From positions 14,450,418 to 14,514,417 of the forward strand of contig OX387605.1 of NCBI GenBank assembly GCA_947568835.1: DNA of 64,000 nt, written 5' to 3'. Made by a program: the position numbers and the translations under genes. The notes beneath the pieces are model-generated. The model worked only from the letters and a program-made list of their open reading frames with translations. It was not told where the DNA came from and made no database searches. Origin of the DNA: Protonemura montana. Taxonomy: Eukaryota > Arthropoda > Insecta > Plecoptera > Nemouridae. Shown piece after piece: positions 36,926 through 51,441 of the stretch (positions within the stretch are counted from its first letter, which is position 1; every line of letters starts with the position of its first letter).

Positions 36926-39900
36926 GATCATTTTTATTTATTCAATCAATAAATGTCTTCAAACTGTCAAATCCGGCGAAACGGTCACTTAGATCAACTG
37001 GTGGTGTCACCAATGCTGAGATGCATGTTTTAAATGCACGGAGACATTGTCAATGTGTTTCTAAGACAGCTTCCAATACATTGACTCCTGTGAATCTAGG
37101 ACAGAACTCAAGACTGATGTGTTGAAGACTGGGAAATAAATTCTTCATTGCTTCCTTAATGTGTTTTTAGTGTTCATGGGTTATACTCGATACATGCTGA
37201 TGACACCAAGAGGGTGCCATCCTATGTGTGCACCCCAGACAAATTTTCAAAGTGTCAATGTTGACGATTTACCCTATTAAAACATCGAACAGCTTGCATG
37301 GCAAAGTTTCCTCCCCTTTCTTCAATATATTATAATCTTATAGACAAGATGAGGCGCGTAGAACAAAGTTTTGCGAAACTATTTTCAATTTGGGCATCTC
37401 GATAGGATTTAATTATCTTCTTTCCTTCATTCGGATATCAAATTTGCTGCTGGTTTTAAGCGGAAAAGCATATTACAATGTGAACTTGCAAAGAGCAACG
37501 TCTCGCTTGGTGGGAGCTTGTGCAGATCATTGTTTCACAGGTAGCGAGCTGCAATTCCATTAAACTTATTGCACAAGAAGTAATAATATGCGCGAGTGTC
37601 TGGTTGAATGCATGCTATTCAAGAAATTCTATCTCGAGCAGCAGTGCATCGTTGCACCGCAAACTACCAGCATGCAACTCAATTGTGCAATCAAATGACT
37701 TTAAAGAGACCAGACCAGAAACGTCTTGATCCATCAACAATCCACACAGACAATTGAAATGTAACTTCAATCATCTAGCAATAACCACAACAGTAATTTC
37801 CCACGAAAACTAAATGAAATAGATACACAAAAGTCTTCCCAGTCTTTCTCATGTCGCAAACATGTAGCACATACAAACTTGCATCAAATGTAACAAGCAT
37901 GGAGAACAAGATGTAAGCCTTGTCGCTTTGTAGGTCTAGTACTCTAACGAGTTCCATTCATACGAGGCGGGGAGTCAGCCAAGTTTTCACAACGTCTCCC
38001 CGTCACAGGGTGAACCATTGTCGGGGCAATTATGAAAACTGAGCTACCTCGAGGTCGAGAGCCACTGACATATTCTCTGCCCAGACTCATCCCTTGGTAA
38101 ATTGTACCAACACCCCAGTTTTCATTTCACGGCCGGTCGGTCTGATAAGAGAGTGGGAAAACGGTACTCCAATTGGCTCAGCTCTTTTTTGTCCAAAATC
38201 GTGACCAAGCTGACGTCAGAAATGAGAAAATCACCGCATGGCAGCGCTGACAACAGCCGGCGCAAACAACCAATAAAACTTTCTTGAACGCTGTGTGTTT
38301 TTTTTTTACCCCTCGCCGTGCTATGCCCTATTTTACCCACTTTTGATAAAACTTCATCTTGAATCTCTGTGGTGGCGTGTTGTCTAATTTGCCATCAAAG
38401 ATAACCTGACCGGGGATCGAACACGTTCGGTGGCGGGCGAGATGACCAGCAGATGGTGGCCCTTTGCGCCGGGGCAATATAGCAACTTATTGCACGGGGT
38501 GGGTTGTAATAATCACAGCTAAGCCTTCAGATGCCGCAACAAAGCGTGGTCTTCGTAGTATCTATCCCATGTTGTGCCGTGAGCATCGCGCAAGCGATCG
38601 ACATACGGAAGACGGATTGTTGAAACAAGCAATACCAAAAATGCCAGCGTATTACGTTCAGCTCAGAAAATACACGGCACGGCGTCAAAGAGAAAAAATA
38701 ATGTTTGGGGATAAAACAAAACAGAAAGATAACGGGAAAATGTGTGTGCGGAATATGGCCTGCGTTTCTCAGTGGAAGCAGCGACAGCGAGCTTTGAAAT
38801 CGGTCTGCCAGATTGGAATACGTTCTAGTTTAATTTAATCAGCTCGCTGCCTAGAAATGTCAGACAACGGGGACATGCAGGGAAAATTGCTTCAAATAAG
38901 AAGGTAAAGATTAAAATAAGAAATATCGAAGAGGTTAACAGAGATACAGTGACTCAAAAGGCACGACAAAAATGTACTGCACACTTTTTCCTCACTATAG
39001 GTAACAGTAAAGTGAATCTATTTATATCTATAACGTTGTCCAATTTTTGATATAACGTACCAACGTTTGAGTCACCTTTATTCAGACTTCTCCGTCTTTA
39101 TTCGGAGGGCAAGATTGAAATACCAAGAAAATGTCGAGCAGAGGATTGAGTTCCATTTCGAATAACTCAAATACCAGGAGAAAATAGTTCCGATGCACAA
39201 TTCTACTATTCAGAACACTCATCTCGTATGAACAATGCACACAGAAAAAAATCACTGCAAAAATATCGTATGCTTACATACGTTCACTCTGTGAGTCGTA
39301 ATAGTTATCACTGAAAAAAAACATCGAAAGCAAACTAGGATTACGCTTCTGTGGAATTTCATCCGAGAATTATTTTAACAAAATTTTTAGTTTCCGTGTT
39401 CCATTTTCCAGAGACAGTACTCGAAGATTGTAAAGAGTTGATCCTAGCCACCGACGCTTAGGTACAGACCGCGGAGTCTTCCACGGATGCTAATGGATGC
39501 AATGATCTAGTGGATAAAATGCCCGCTTTATTGTCAGAGCGCGTTTTCCCCTAGCTTTCCCGGCCCTTTGTGCCGTCTTCTACGCGGCTTGCTAGGTGTC
39601 GCGAAAATAATGGCTTTTAATAATAAAAACCGGGGACTAGCCATCCTGTATTTAGCTGGTGATTTAGTGTGATTTTACAAGCTAGTGTAATCATCGTAAC
39701 ACCATCGACCCACACGCCATATGACCGACTATATTCAGGAGTGTTTCTCCTAGAATAGGTGACGATGACCAAAAGAAAATGTGGAAAACTCTGCCAAAAT
39801 ATGGCGATATTTCATTTCAGCGTTCTAAAACTTGACGGGAGTGATGTTTGTCGAGATAGCATCTTGATGGCATCGGCGTCAATTTATCTTTTCACCTTTT

Positions 39901-42900
39901 GCGATCGAGCATGATTCATTAGGCTTTCCCTCGTGGAGATTAATTCACTTTTTTTCACCCCTCCGTGTTTATAAAATCTCACCGCAGCGCGAATGTTAAA
40001 TAAATTAAAACGAACGCTAAACTTGAGCGACCAAAATTGTATTAAAACACTTTCTCTCAATTAATTACGATAAAAAGACGCTAATATCGAGGGCTAGTGT
40101 ATTTAAAAAATAATAACACTTTCCGCATTTTCTTCTCTCTCTCATCTGATATGTCTGCAGCTTTCCAACACGCGGGTTTCCCACATAAGGAAACTGCATT
40201 TCCTCAGTCGCGAATGACTAAAGATATCCCATCCTTTCGTCTTTCACTACCGACTTCCTACCATAAATCTTTTTATAGAGATACACATTTTAGTTAAATG
40301 AAACGAGCCGGCGGATGGAAGGGGTTGAAGAAAAGAAAGGGAGCGGGATATATATGGTTGAATACATGAATGCCCTATTCAAGAGCATAAGCTTTAGAAT
40401 TGATACTCCCCGACTTTTGACCGATGGAACGGCTCTGGCTTGAGTTCTGATACAAGGAATAACAACGTGATGCCTCACCACTTCCATCAGCATGAAAATG
40501 GTTCAGGTGAAAAAAGTCGCGGCCAAAGCACGGAGTTAGATGATTTTATGGCGAGCGGAAAAAATGTTTCCCCGTATTGGTTATTGGGATAAAAACGATG
40601 GCCGAGCTTCGGAAACGGGAAGAAATCAAGACTGACTGAGAATATAGGGTCTGGCGAACCTCGAACCCGGCACCACCACGGCTCTTAATTTATCGAGAAT
40701 CTGATCAGACTAAGAGGGTATACGTTCCACTCTGCATTTGAATATCATATTCTACGAATAAAATGAACGGGTTCCTTAAAATACTCGGAATCACCGTTAA
40801 TATCGTTCTGCATACTTTAGTTGAATACTTGCAGTCGGGGACACGTTTATGTGCAGCATAAATACCTACCATAAATACGCGACATCAATTTCCCATCCCT
40901 TCATTTTCCTGTCGCAACAATTTCAAAGCTAGAAAATGAGCAATCTTAATAATAGCTATTAGTAACCACCTTTGCCCGAGCCAGCCAGCCCCGCAGTTTG
41001 CCGGCCCGGCCCCCGAAATTGGAACTCGGGGAGCAAGTTAGGCTCAGACGGGACGCAACGACTAGTGCGCGGGCTGACTTTGTTAAATGCATGTCTTTGT
41101 CGGTGACCTCAGCAATGACTTATAATCGGCCAGTTAGTCTCTTGAACCAGTTTGAGCCAAGTTAATCCCCAACCCAACCCTTGATCCTAGGCTTGATTGA
41201 GGGTCGGCTACGCGCTACGTCACATGGTCATCCTGAATTAAGGTCCTCTGTGGGACTTTGATGTTTGTCTTTGTGCGCCCATGTATCATAGAAAGTATTC
41301 AAATGTAGACAAGTTGCGGTCGTCACCAACACAATGAACCTACTACTACAAATGAACGTTCGGCTGAAGGTCAAAGTAAGCGCCTACTAAAAGCACCAAT
41401 ATGTCTTCATAGTATAAAGTTAAAGTGAAACGTGATTATAAAACGGAGATATTCGCTGGTCGTCGTACGTGTAGTGGAAAGTTTCTACGGGCTATTAGGA
41501 ATCGTATTATTCACAGGGAAAAGTACAGTTTGGCATCAAAAAGCGATCTTGGGGCCGGCACCTCTTCTTCCAGCGGCGTGCCCTATGACCAATTGCTTTC
41601 CAGTTTTCTCGTGCCCTGCTCGCGCGGGGACAGGGAGGGAGACGCGCTGCACCTCCAATTTATCGCTGCTATTAAATTAGCAATGGTAATTCGCCCTGCC
41701 CATTCTCACATTATAGTCACTTTAAGGAAAGCCATGGAAGTGTAATTGTATTTATATGAACCGAGAACCCTCGCTGCCGAGTAAAAGACAAATTGACTTA
41801 AGACAATTGCAAGGATACTCGAGGGGCTGGCTAATTCTTAGCGTCGGGTTTTTCCGCACCAGACTTTTCTAATGCGTCTGGAACCGAGACCACAGGAACT
41901 AGTTGAGTTCTCATGTGCACTGGAACGAGTTCGTCAGCTCCTAGACGAGAACCGATTAAAATTCATACATTTTTTCTTAAAAATAAACGTCATAATATGG
42001 TGTTTTTGAAAAGAAGTAAAAATAATATCTACAAATTGAAATGGTGAAATAAATTAAATTGCGTTTTTTTGGAGACATCAATTTTTTCTACCCTGAAAAA
42101 AAATCCTGACACGATTGTGTGTTCCGTTATTTTCGTCGCACGTAAATAATTCAGATGAATTTATTTGTCAGATTTTGTTTATAAAGTGCATGGAGTACAG
42201 AATTTCACTGTGGCGGCCGTCCGCTGTCCACAGACACAAGTTTGGCCTGCGGTGGCCATGAATCCGTTCGTCCCTCAGAGCAGATGTGCAATTCAAAATC
42301 GCTTGCCCAGTCAGCATCCAAGAACTTTCGGCGTTCGCTTTGCGTAGCCTTGCGATTGTGTGCACAGGTCTTTGGCAGCAAGACGGCACGGCCAGACACA
42401 GGTGAAGGAAATGAGATATCACAGTGAGAAAAAATAAATACAATTTTCATTCACTAACTTAAAGTAGTGGACTTGAGTGTGAAAATAATCAGTTCTGCGT
42501 TTCCCCTATTGTTGAAACATGAGAGTGAGAGAAGGAAAATGAATTTGCCTAATGAAAGCAGAGGGAAGAGTAGAGATAATTGGTATGTGAGTTAATTACA
42601 ATGCTAGTTAATTGGTCGGAATAAAATATAGCGGGAACGCGATAAAAAGAGCACACGGTGCACCCTCCTATACTTAGCCTACATTGTTGTTAAGCTAGGT
42701 CCAGTTTAACAATCTCCAAGATAACACCCAGTTAACGACTCATCTTCATTATCAAAACCAATCAAATACTTATATTTTTATCTTTAACTCTGGTCCCATA
42801 TTTAACTTGACATCGTGTGACTGGTCCTCGGAATTACTTCAAAAGAAAAAAATACGTTTTCATACATTGATGACTCCTCGCGAAAACTTTCACAAATTTT

Positions 42901-45900
42901 TACGGAAACCAAACACGTATAACCTTAGAGATGTTTCTAATAAAATTACAAAAAAATTAAAAAAGTTGCGGGTAAAAATTCGCGTGCTTTGAGAAACTTG
43001 CAGAGTGGTGGGCGAACCACACGGTGAAGTACGACGTGAGGCTGCGGTCGTGAATTTTGCAAAGAACATTTCATTCGTCGCATTCATTTCGTTGAATAGA
43101 TGCTGCTAATAACGTATTCCGAATTTACTTGAAGAAGAAAAAAAAAGTGATTTAATTTGTATCTTTCAAAAATAATTATCAAAAGAGTAAGGCCGCAATT
43201 TGGCGACGGATTTACCAAGACTTTGAGATAGTCTTGCAGAGGCTAACTTATTTTTTGTTGAAAATCATTAGACGCATCAAAAAGACATTTAAAATTAATT
43301 TCGTACTTGATTGGGAATATTATTAAATGTCGAATAGCATACATATCTCAACAGGGATCTCAACGCTAATTTGCAAATATTTCATATTATCAACAACATC
43401 CTCAGTAATTGTTGGATCATGTACCAATTACCACACGCAGTTCCATCATTAATGAACTAATGAAATCTGCAACTGGGTAATGCGATCTGGATTTGCAGTT
43501 ATTATAATGAAGCCTAATGGGAAACACAAAACGCTGGTGCATAATTCAGGTAATGCAGTTAATGGAAGCAACAATTGTGGATCTCTACAGGTCAAGCAAA
43601 ACCTACCTTTTCCTCTACATATCACAGTGAAACTAATTTATAATGTTTACAAATACGAAATAATAAGTGTTATTGTTTTCGGAGCGGACTGGGGATATTT
43701 TACGAGGTCGCAGTCTGCCACAGGCCCCACGGAAGTTACTTTGGTTTCAACTTTGGCCCGTGGAGGATAAATTTCGGGAATGTGATTTGATAACGTGATT
43801 CGCAGACTCTGCAGTCAGGAGATATCGAAAGGATTATATTCGCTAACCGAATTACACGCACGCTGCGATCGCAATTCAATGCCAATTATTCTAAGAGTGT
43901 TTATACCTATTTGTCGAAGCTGAATAATATTGTTTGCAATACCGTGCGAGCTGGAAACTATATTGACAAAGTTTAACAACGTAGTTGACTAAAATATTAT
44001 TTTCACAATTCAATTGTGTTGGGGTATTTGTGAAAAAAAAAATATTATGCTGAGTTTTTGAGCCCAGCAACTCTGCTTTTTTTCGGTTTAAACCTTTCAC
44101 CTCAGTAAAAAAAAAACCTTTAGATTCGTTTGATGATAATTTTTATAAAAAACCTTTCCACTTCACGCTTTTACAACATATTCCTACACACTACACAAAA
44201 AATCTTCGACACCAATCATACTTCCTCAAAAACAAAAAAAAAATTATAAAATTTAAAAAAATCGTATAGGCAGTATCCGTTACCTATTGCCGTGAACTCG
44301 TGGCCTCAGCGTGCTCCATTAGAGGGTAGCTACCCCGTTGCGTTCACGTCTAAGCTCAACCACCGTCCCGACGCAACTGGCGACGCCGTCCGAACCGCTC
44401 CGACGCCCGATCCGTTCGCTACCCTCCGCTCACTCGGCTATCGCACGCCACCATCTATACGCGCCTATATCTGTTGCTTCCCCGATTCACGCGGGTGGAA
44501 ATGATGCGCTCTTCTACCCCCCTGCACTGGAATGCAATTTCATCAACTATAAACCTTTGGCCCACCCTTTCTCCATCTCATTCCAGCCTATGTACTGCTT
44601 TGCTTTCTAATTCCGTACACCGGGTGTCCATGTGTTAGTGCGCGAAGCACCGAGCTTTGCGGTCCACAAGGAGGCATACTGTTCGTTTGCTTCAATCGGA
44701 AATGCCTATTTAAGTCAGTTATCAAATAGCTAAACAGAAACCCGATCGCAGTTCCTTCTCCGTTCCGGTAGTATTGGGTGGGAATTTGCCGCAAATTGGT
44801 GGAAATAAGTGGTACAAAGATGTCTTCGGATAAAGCGTAATGAGGGTGAACCCCGTCGCGAGACAGTAGCTTCGTGACTACTGCCAACGCGCAGCTAATT
44901 AATGGAGTGGGTCTGCAAAGGTGGAATTGATTAACCAACTGCAGATTTGCGACTGTGGCTTCTTTGCCGCGGGTCGTCTCTTAGTCGTTTGCTTCATCAA
45001 GCTTGCCAAATCTAAAATCGCTCCTTTTTTCTTATTAAAGAGTTCTAATTATTTTTTTGTCGTTAAGTTCGGTTCAGGTTTGGCTAACTGTCGTTTATTA
45101 CCATACAGCACAGAGCTTTTTTCTATATAATTTTCTCTCTTTCAGTTGTATAGCTTAAAGAAATAGAAAAAGAGCATTGCGATAATTGTTTTCGAGCGCA
45201 TTGATTAAGCGACTAATTGCTTCTAGCCCACAAGTCAGTGATTTCAGCCAGCAGGGATTAAGAAATAAATATTATCGGCGCAGAGTACGTACGCTTCTGC
45301 ACTGGCTTTATCTGCGAAGAAACGCTACGCAGGGCATGGTGCTCTGTTTGACAAGAGGGCGCAGCACCGAACTTGTTAAAAAGGTGTTAAATTTTTAATG
45401 GATTCATACCAAAGCCGCGAGTTAATTATTCGGTTTAATTACGCCGACGTTTTAATCGCGGTTCGTTTACTGATATATAAAGAGGTAAATATTAATTAAC
45501 CCCACCATATATCTCATAATAAAGTAAAGAGGGCAGAAGGCACTTATTAACTGTATACCTACGCGCTGGCATAGTTTTCCGGTAGTTTGTACTAAAGCTC
45601 CATTGTGCCTGAACTGCATGGGGCTCATAGATTAATGACAGTGCACGATCTTATTCAGCACATTTATTAATAATTTCTCATAAACATGCATAAAAAAAGG
45701 GGAACTAAGGAAACGATCGCATTTATATAACGCCATAAAGCTGTACAGCCACAGAGCGAAAGATCACTTCCTTAGTCTAGTTGTAAATTTTTATCAACAA
45801 TACTCAAAGTTACTGGTACTTCGCCGTACGCGCCGACCAGAATGACTTAAGCGCACTCAACCATTGTTGCGGAGGCGCTCGCAATTACACTACTACGACG

Positions 45901-47576
45901 CCTCCAACTCGTCGAGGAGAGGGCAACAAAAAACTTGCTGATGCGGACTGAAACGCGGCTGGTTCAACGTCGGCGTCGGCGTCGGAGTAGGCAAGCGAGG
46001 CGGATGGCACGGGGCATAGTGTAAAGGAAGGAGGCCGAGTTCGAATCTCGCTCACATCTTAGACACGGGGTAATGGATATTGGAGCCGGTACGTGGCCAG
46101 GAGCAGTGATAATGGATTAACTTGCTGGAATAGCGCCGGTATGCAGGGTTATATGAGGAAATCATTATGCATGTTCTAAATTGCTGACAAACTCTCGGGC
46201 ACGGGGTTGGGGGAGCGAGATTTAATCTGCCCGTGTGCTCTCTGTGTCGTCCTTTACGGGATGGATAAGAAAACTCGCCTTTTATAGTCGAGCTTAATAA
46301 ATTCATACGCGTGGTAATTAATAAAGAAAAGAAATTATGAGTGATGCAAGTGAAAATGTTATCGAAAGTTTTTAATTTCAAGAGATTCGAAAAGTTTTGC
46401 GTTCAGTGTTCCGGAATTTGCATTTCAGGTATTATTAAGTGTTGTACTGGTATGCAAAGTGAAACTGAAAGGTACATTTGTGAAATAATTCGCAGTTGCA
46501 GGGTTTTATTTCTACCAAGAGTCGTGTTAATATTTGGTTTCATCTCTCGGCAAAAGCAAGCACCAACAAAATTGAGTTCTATATCAAAATAAAACGAGAT
46601 TTTGGTCCAGATTTGAACAAGAAGCGTTTATTTGGAAATGCCGTACTAGTAAATTGAAACGTGCAGTGTGAACAAAAGTCGTTTTTCTTTCAAGCTCGCG
46701 ATATTGTTTTCCGACCAGAGCCAGAATGAAATATCCCAGCAACAATTGCAATGAATGGGAGTTCTTTAGCTATTTGCGAATCATAATTCATGCCGTTTTA
46801 TATCGCACAGCCCGCAGGCTCGATGTAATCCTGAAAACCGTTGAGTCTACGTCTTCACTTATAAATAAATTCCAGGGCCAAGGAGCCGTTCAGGTTTTAT
46901 AGCAAAGTAATCATATAAAGAAGAAATATCTCAGAGTAGCTCCAGCAGCGCCCCTGCGCCCCCGTCTCGTGCAGCCTAGCGCCCCATGTGCCCCCCGCTG
47001 CCAACGGTTTTACGAGCATTGAAACCTCTACAAACACCCGCCACCGCCGACAACGTCGACGACGATGGCGACGAGTCTTGCCTCTGTCGTAAATGTTCGC
47101 CTAAGTGACAAGTATCGCCGCCACTTGCTAAGAGACTTTGCTTCGTTAACAGCTCGTTACGAAGTTTAACGTGAACAAGGAACGGTCGATAAACATATCA
47201 ATAAACTTTCAATTAAATTAGTATGTGCATGCAATTAGCGGCGTGCCTCATTTCTGAAGCACAGAGAACATTGGAACAAAAGGTTGTAATAAGAGCGTTG
47301 TTTGAATTCACTATTAGAATTTTAATCAAATCGACGCACCATCAATTGAGAAGCACCTAATCTACTAAATGCCCACAATAGCATTTTCACAGCCATTACC
47401 GATCCTAAATCAGGTATAAAACTGATCATACCTGTAGCATCCCAATTATCAGATAATGTTTCCCGAGGAAAATCGAACTTCCAACAAATGTATCGAAAGC
47501 AATTTTCTTGTAAAATAAGAACACTGTGGCTGTGATCGTTTTCTCTACGTTGCGATTGCCCAGTGATTGTGGAACG
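36926..47576. other. Intergenic desert
   Basis: No exon was recognised. A GC- and CpG-rich block stands out at about 44287-44510 against A-rich sequence before it (44100-44260). A GTCGGCGTC island lies at 45968-45987, followed by a B-box-like GAGTTCGAATCTCG near 46040. A GAC-rich patch lies at 47043-47075. Confidence 0.55.
40661..40680 (-). repeat. Dispersed GGTGGNGGTGCCGGGTTCG core, minus strand
   Basis: The minus strand reads CGTGGTGGTGCCGGGTTCGA, one or two changes from the copy at 32672. GGTTCG also resembles a tRNA B-box, so a tRNA-derived origin for this family is possible but unproven. Confidence 0.4.
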
Positions 47577-47602
47577 CGGCGGCGGCGGCGGCGGCGGCGG
47601 CG
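47577..47602 (+). repeat. (GGC)n microsatellite
   Basis: About eight perfect GGC units. They generate poly-proline or poly-arginine stretches in overlapping open frames (47322-47810 and 47526-47726), which are therefore suspect as genes. Confidence 0.95.
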
Positions 47603-48777
47603 CCGGTGGTTCTACTGCGACAAGCAAATGAAGAGGACAAGCCACGACGAGACTGAGTCTAAGAGGACAAACACGTTGTGTGTTTTGCGTGACCGCCGGC
47701 AAGAAGGTGCGGGGTTGGCAAGATGACGTAGGTGCCTCGGCGTAACTTGCGGACAAGTTTCCCTGCGGTAAGAGACCTGAACATGGGCCAAGGCTGCGAT
47801 GGTGGCGCACGGGTTGGGCACCGGAACTAAACCTCGTCTAAATGATGGTGAGATGGTAAACAAGGCATGGATGAGAAACGATATAAAAGCCAACTTAGGG
47901 ATCTAACTCTTAAAGCTCTAAATTTGTTAATGCTTTCAAAATTTAATTAACCTTTAGTAGAAGCCACGTTTAAATTCAATAGATCACAGTGCTTGCAAAA
48001 ACTGATAAATACAATCTAAAAATACCAAACTAGAAGAGTAGGGCGAATTTTTACACTTGTCTGAATTACTTCATCTTAAAGTCGCTTCGTGACGTTTTCC
48101 ACTTGAAAATAATTCCTCCTTTAGCAATTAGATATTCATTTCATTTCCTTTGCTTTTATTATCATCAGATCAATAATTTTGCTGTCTGTTTTAGCTTCAT
48201 AGTTTTCCGATTAGTATATAAACATCGAATGTGTTCACGGTATTTCTCTCGTCCTGAACTGGTCCTGCTCGCCACTGTAGAGTCTGCCACATGGCCGGCC
48301 GACATAAAGCTGAAACATCGCCTAAGTACGCCGCTCTGTGCGACTTCCTTCACCTAGGGAGCTGCAAATTATTGCCACTCCCCTGTTATTAAATCTCAGC
48401 TCCCGGTTGTTCTTCGAGCTTTTTATAGAAAATTCCCGTCCCACTTCCCTAGAAGTGAAACGCAAGTAATCCGATTACGACACTGAACGTGTCGATTTAG
48501 AGGTTTGATACAATTCGCTCTCAACACGATGATGATGAACATTTTATAGAAATATACCAACATGAATTATTTCGGTCACATTAATTGAAATAATGACTAA
48601 CTGTAGTATTGAATTTTCAGTTTTCACCCAGTTTTTTTGTTTTTTTTTCACAACGGCTTCGTTTTATTTTTATTTACAATTTGTTTTGATTTAAAAATAG
48701 AATAACGCGAACGCGGTGCAATTTTCTCGAACCGTTCCGTGCAGGGTTTGAAATCTCCACTTTATTTCGACTGTATC

Positions 48778-48788
48778 GGGGGGGGGGG
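48778..48788 (+). repeat. Poly(G) tract, 11 nt
   Basis: An uninterrupted run of 11 G in an otherwise AT-rich region, only 230 bp from another G tract. Confidence 0.9.
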
Positions 48789-49016
48789 CGTTCAGGAAAC
48801 GGCGGAAAACAATAATTTATAAACGATTTAATCACTTTATAATAATTGTTGTTGTTTGTTCAGTGGCCGAGTTCGGACACGAGAATACAGTTATTGAATG
48901 TTATTGGCTGAAGACATGTGGTGCCGTACTTTGACTTCGACTTGAAAAGTAAAAAAAAACAAAAATCTATCCAATTTAAACTGAAAGTTAAATTCTATTT
49001 GCAATGAGGAGGTGGT

Positions 49017-49029
49017 GGGGGGGGGGGGG
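49017..49029 (+). repeat. Poly(G) tract, 13 nt
   Basis: The run is embedded in GGAGGTGGTG before it and ACTGGGG after it. It sits just upstream of the 170-bp tandem repeat. Confidence 0.9.
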
Positions 49030-49106
49030 AGACTGGGGATTACACTGCGTTGCTATGTCAGAGCAAAGAGAATATTATTTTGGCATAAATGTAATTACAC
49101 GTAAAA

Positions 49107-49520
49107 ATGTTTAAGCGAGTGGTGGAGGTGCCGGGCCGACCCTGCTCTGCGAGCTGCGTCTAGGAGTTGTCAATTTAATTTTGCAAAAAAAGTAACATTT
49201 TAGCTAAAAAGGCAACAAAAGTTCCTGAAATAAATGTATTTCAGTTCAAACGTTCAAAATAACGCAAAAAAAAAACAACATTACGAAACAAATTGGAAGT
49301 GCCGAATTCGTAACTGTTCTGAGGACCGCATCTAGGAGTTGTTTGTTTTTACTGTTTCTCTCGTAAAAAAAATACATAAAGATGAATAACTATCAGCAAA
49401 TATAATTCTTGCCTAATGCATCCAAACTGTATAATGGGGTGCAGTTGATTACGGTGCACAACTACGGTGTGGCAAGGTCAAACTTTTCTGCGGGCTGCGT
49501 TTAGGAGTTGTTGCTGACCA
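49107..49520 (+). repeat. About 170-bp degenerate tandem repeat, three units
   Basis: The word TAGGAGTTGT occurs at 49161, 49333 and 49502, spacings of 172 and 169 bp. Each is preceded by a related block: GAGCTGCGTC, GGACCGCATC and GGGCTGCGTT. The first unit opens with GGTGGAGGTGCCGGG and the second with TTGGAAGTGCCGAATTCG. The AT-rich stretches between are strongly diverged, so this is an old or partial array. Confidence 0.7.
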
Positions 49521-51414
49521 ATGTGCTTTAAAACTACGCCAGCGAACGTGACCTAGTTAGTTCCGACCAAAATATTCATCATAACGAATTAAAATTCTTT
49601 CCCAAAACAAAAAAAAAGTGTTGAGTTTACTTCTCTGTGATCTGCATTCCGACGGCATCATCTGCAAAAAAAAGCACGGGTTTTTTTCCCGAAAGCACAC
49701 TTTGATTTTGAGCAATGAACCGTTCTTCCCTTGAAACCTACAAAGAAGCTCCACTTTTAATGCACACTTTTCAACGTCAGCCTCACATGGCAACTGGGAT
49801 TAAACTCGATGGCAAGAATGCACTCACTCCTGACGACGCCAAAGCGTCGACGTCGCCGTCGACGTTGGCGTCGCATGAAGCGGAGTCATCACGCCACGCT
49901 CGGTCAAATGCATGCACCAGCAGCCATCGCCGGCAGAAAGAGTCAATGCCAAAACTAAATAGACACATCTACCAGAGCTTCGAAACTATTCCGACCATTC
50001 CAACAACCGTCACAAAGTTGCCAGTACTTGCAGCAGCGTCAGAGTTGAGCGTATATAGCAGCACATCGGTTTAGCTGTATGTTTTCCATGTGGTTACTTG
50101 CAAAGACGGCCGCTCCGACATCAAAGGGGATGGTCCCGTGGAATAGAGAGCAATTTGCTTTATTTATCTCATTGTAGGACTGAAGGGCGTAGTTGAATAA
50201 ATATTGATGAGATCCTACAGATGAGATCGAATACATACCCTACGGCTAGATAATGTTATCTAATGCCGTCGCAGACTGGGTATAACTATACAGCGTAGTG
50301 TACAGTTGATACTGAATCAGATCAAGTGCATTGTCGATGTGCTTTTTGGGTAACACAAGTCCTGCGCTCTCCGGGGCACAATTAATTTTGTTACTCGAGT
50401 AATCAGATTGTTTGGATTTTCTGAACTACTCGGAATTGATTCGAGGAGAATGTTGCATGTCATTGAAGCAAAACAGACATGTAGTTGCGGTGCGATTTCT
50501 GATTCTCAACAAATTCAAAGCGAATGCCGTCGCTGCTTTGCAGCTCGTGTACGCATTTTGTTTACACGACGTGCAAATTTGCACAAGCAATCCGAACTAG
50601 AACGCTGCTTGGAAATCTACAGCGCGGCCGCCCGTCCAGAGAAATGTTTACGTTCAATTGAACTGATTCGCATAATATTGAAAGTAAAACCATTCGGAAT
50701 GATCAATTCACCACTGGACAGATACAATGAATAGATTACACGCCTCATATCCATAATACACACGCGATGTACACAATGTACACATAGATTACGGAGGCAC
50801 CGGTTGATCGAAATGCTATCGATTTATGACGTCGACCGAGGCCGTAATCTGCGATCTTCCGGTACTAAATGACCGCCAGGTCCAGCTTTAGCCGCAACAA
50901 ACCTGTTATTTATTAAGCTTATTAGCATTGACATTATCGGCATACCGTAAATGAATCACGGAAAGAGTTGGCCAGCTCGTGTCCAACTTTGTCATAATAT
51001 TTCAATATGCGTGGTACCAATGAAATAATCATACATAATTCGGTCGTATCGCACGACTACACATAAATTGCCCTCTCTATAGTAGTGTACATTCAGATTT
51101 GTTTTTATTTTTATTGTTGCAACAAACTATTTTGTGTAGGTACTATGTTACATGTATACACAAACTAGATGCATTGAATTTCATGATTATTGTCGCCCTG
51201 CCTTCCAGAAAGGACAGACAAATGGACGGGAATGTAATTTATATGGATCTGGTGTTCTTGCTGGAGCGACCAAAAAGAACACATGGACCGAAATCGAAAC
51301 ACAAAGTGAAAAGAACTGACTGGAGACGACACGAGACGGTCAAAGTGGAATTAGAGGACGGAACGAACGGCTAATATGGGATGAGAGCGGGATGCTGAAT
51401 GCGCCAATGAACGA

Positions 51415-51441
51415 GTGTGTGTGTGTGCGTCTGTGTGTGTG
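51415..51441 (+). repeat. (GT)n imperfect microsatellite
   Basis: Two GT runs separated by GCGTCT. A similar short GT run lies at 35921-35937. Confidence 0.85.

Larger units (their letters stand above)
47603..49106. other. Intergenic, no gene seen
   Basis: AT-rich sequence leading to two closely spaced poly(G) tracts. No coding signal. Confidence 0.6.

Noticed and set aside
46010..46055. Possible tRNA gene around GAGTTCGAATCTCG
   Set aside because: Only a four-pair T arm is present. No acceptor stem, D-arm or anticodon arm can be folded.
47322..47810. 162-codon minus-strand open frame with a poly-proline run
   Set aside because: The run comes from the (GGC)n microsatellite, other frames are also open across it, and no domain or splice context is visible.
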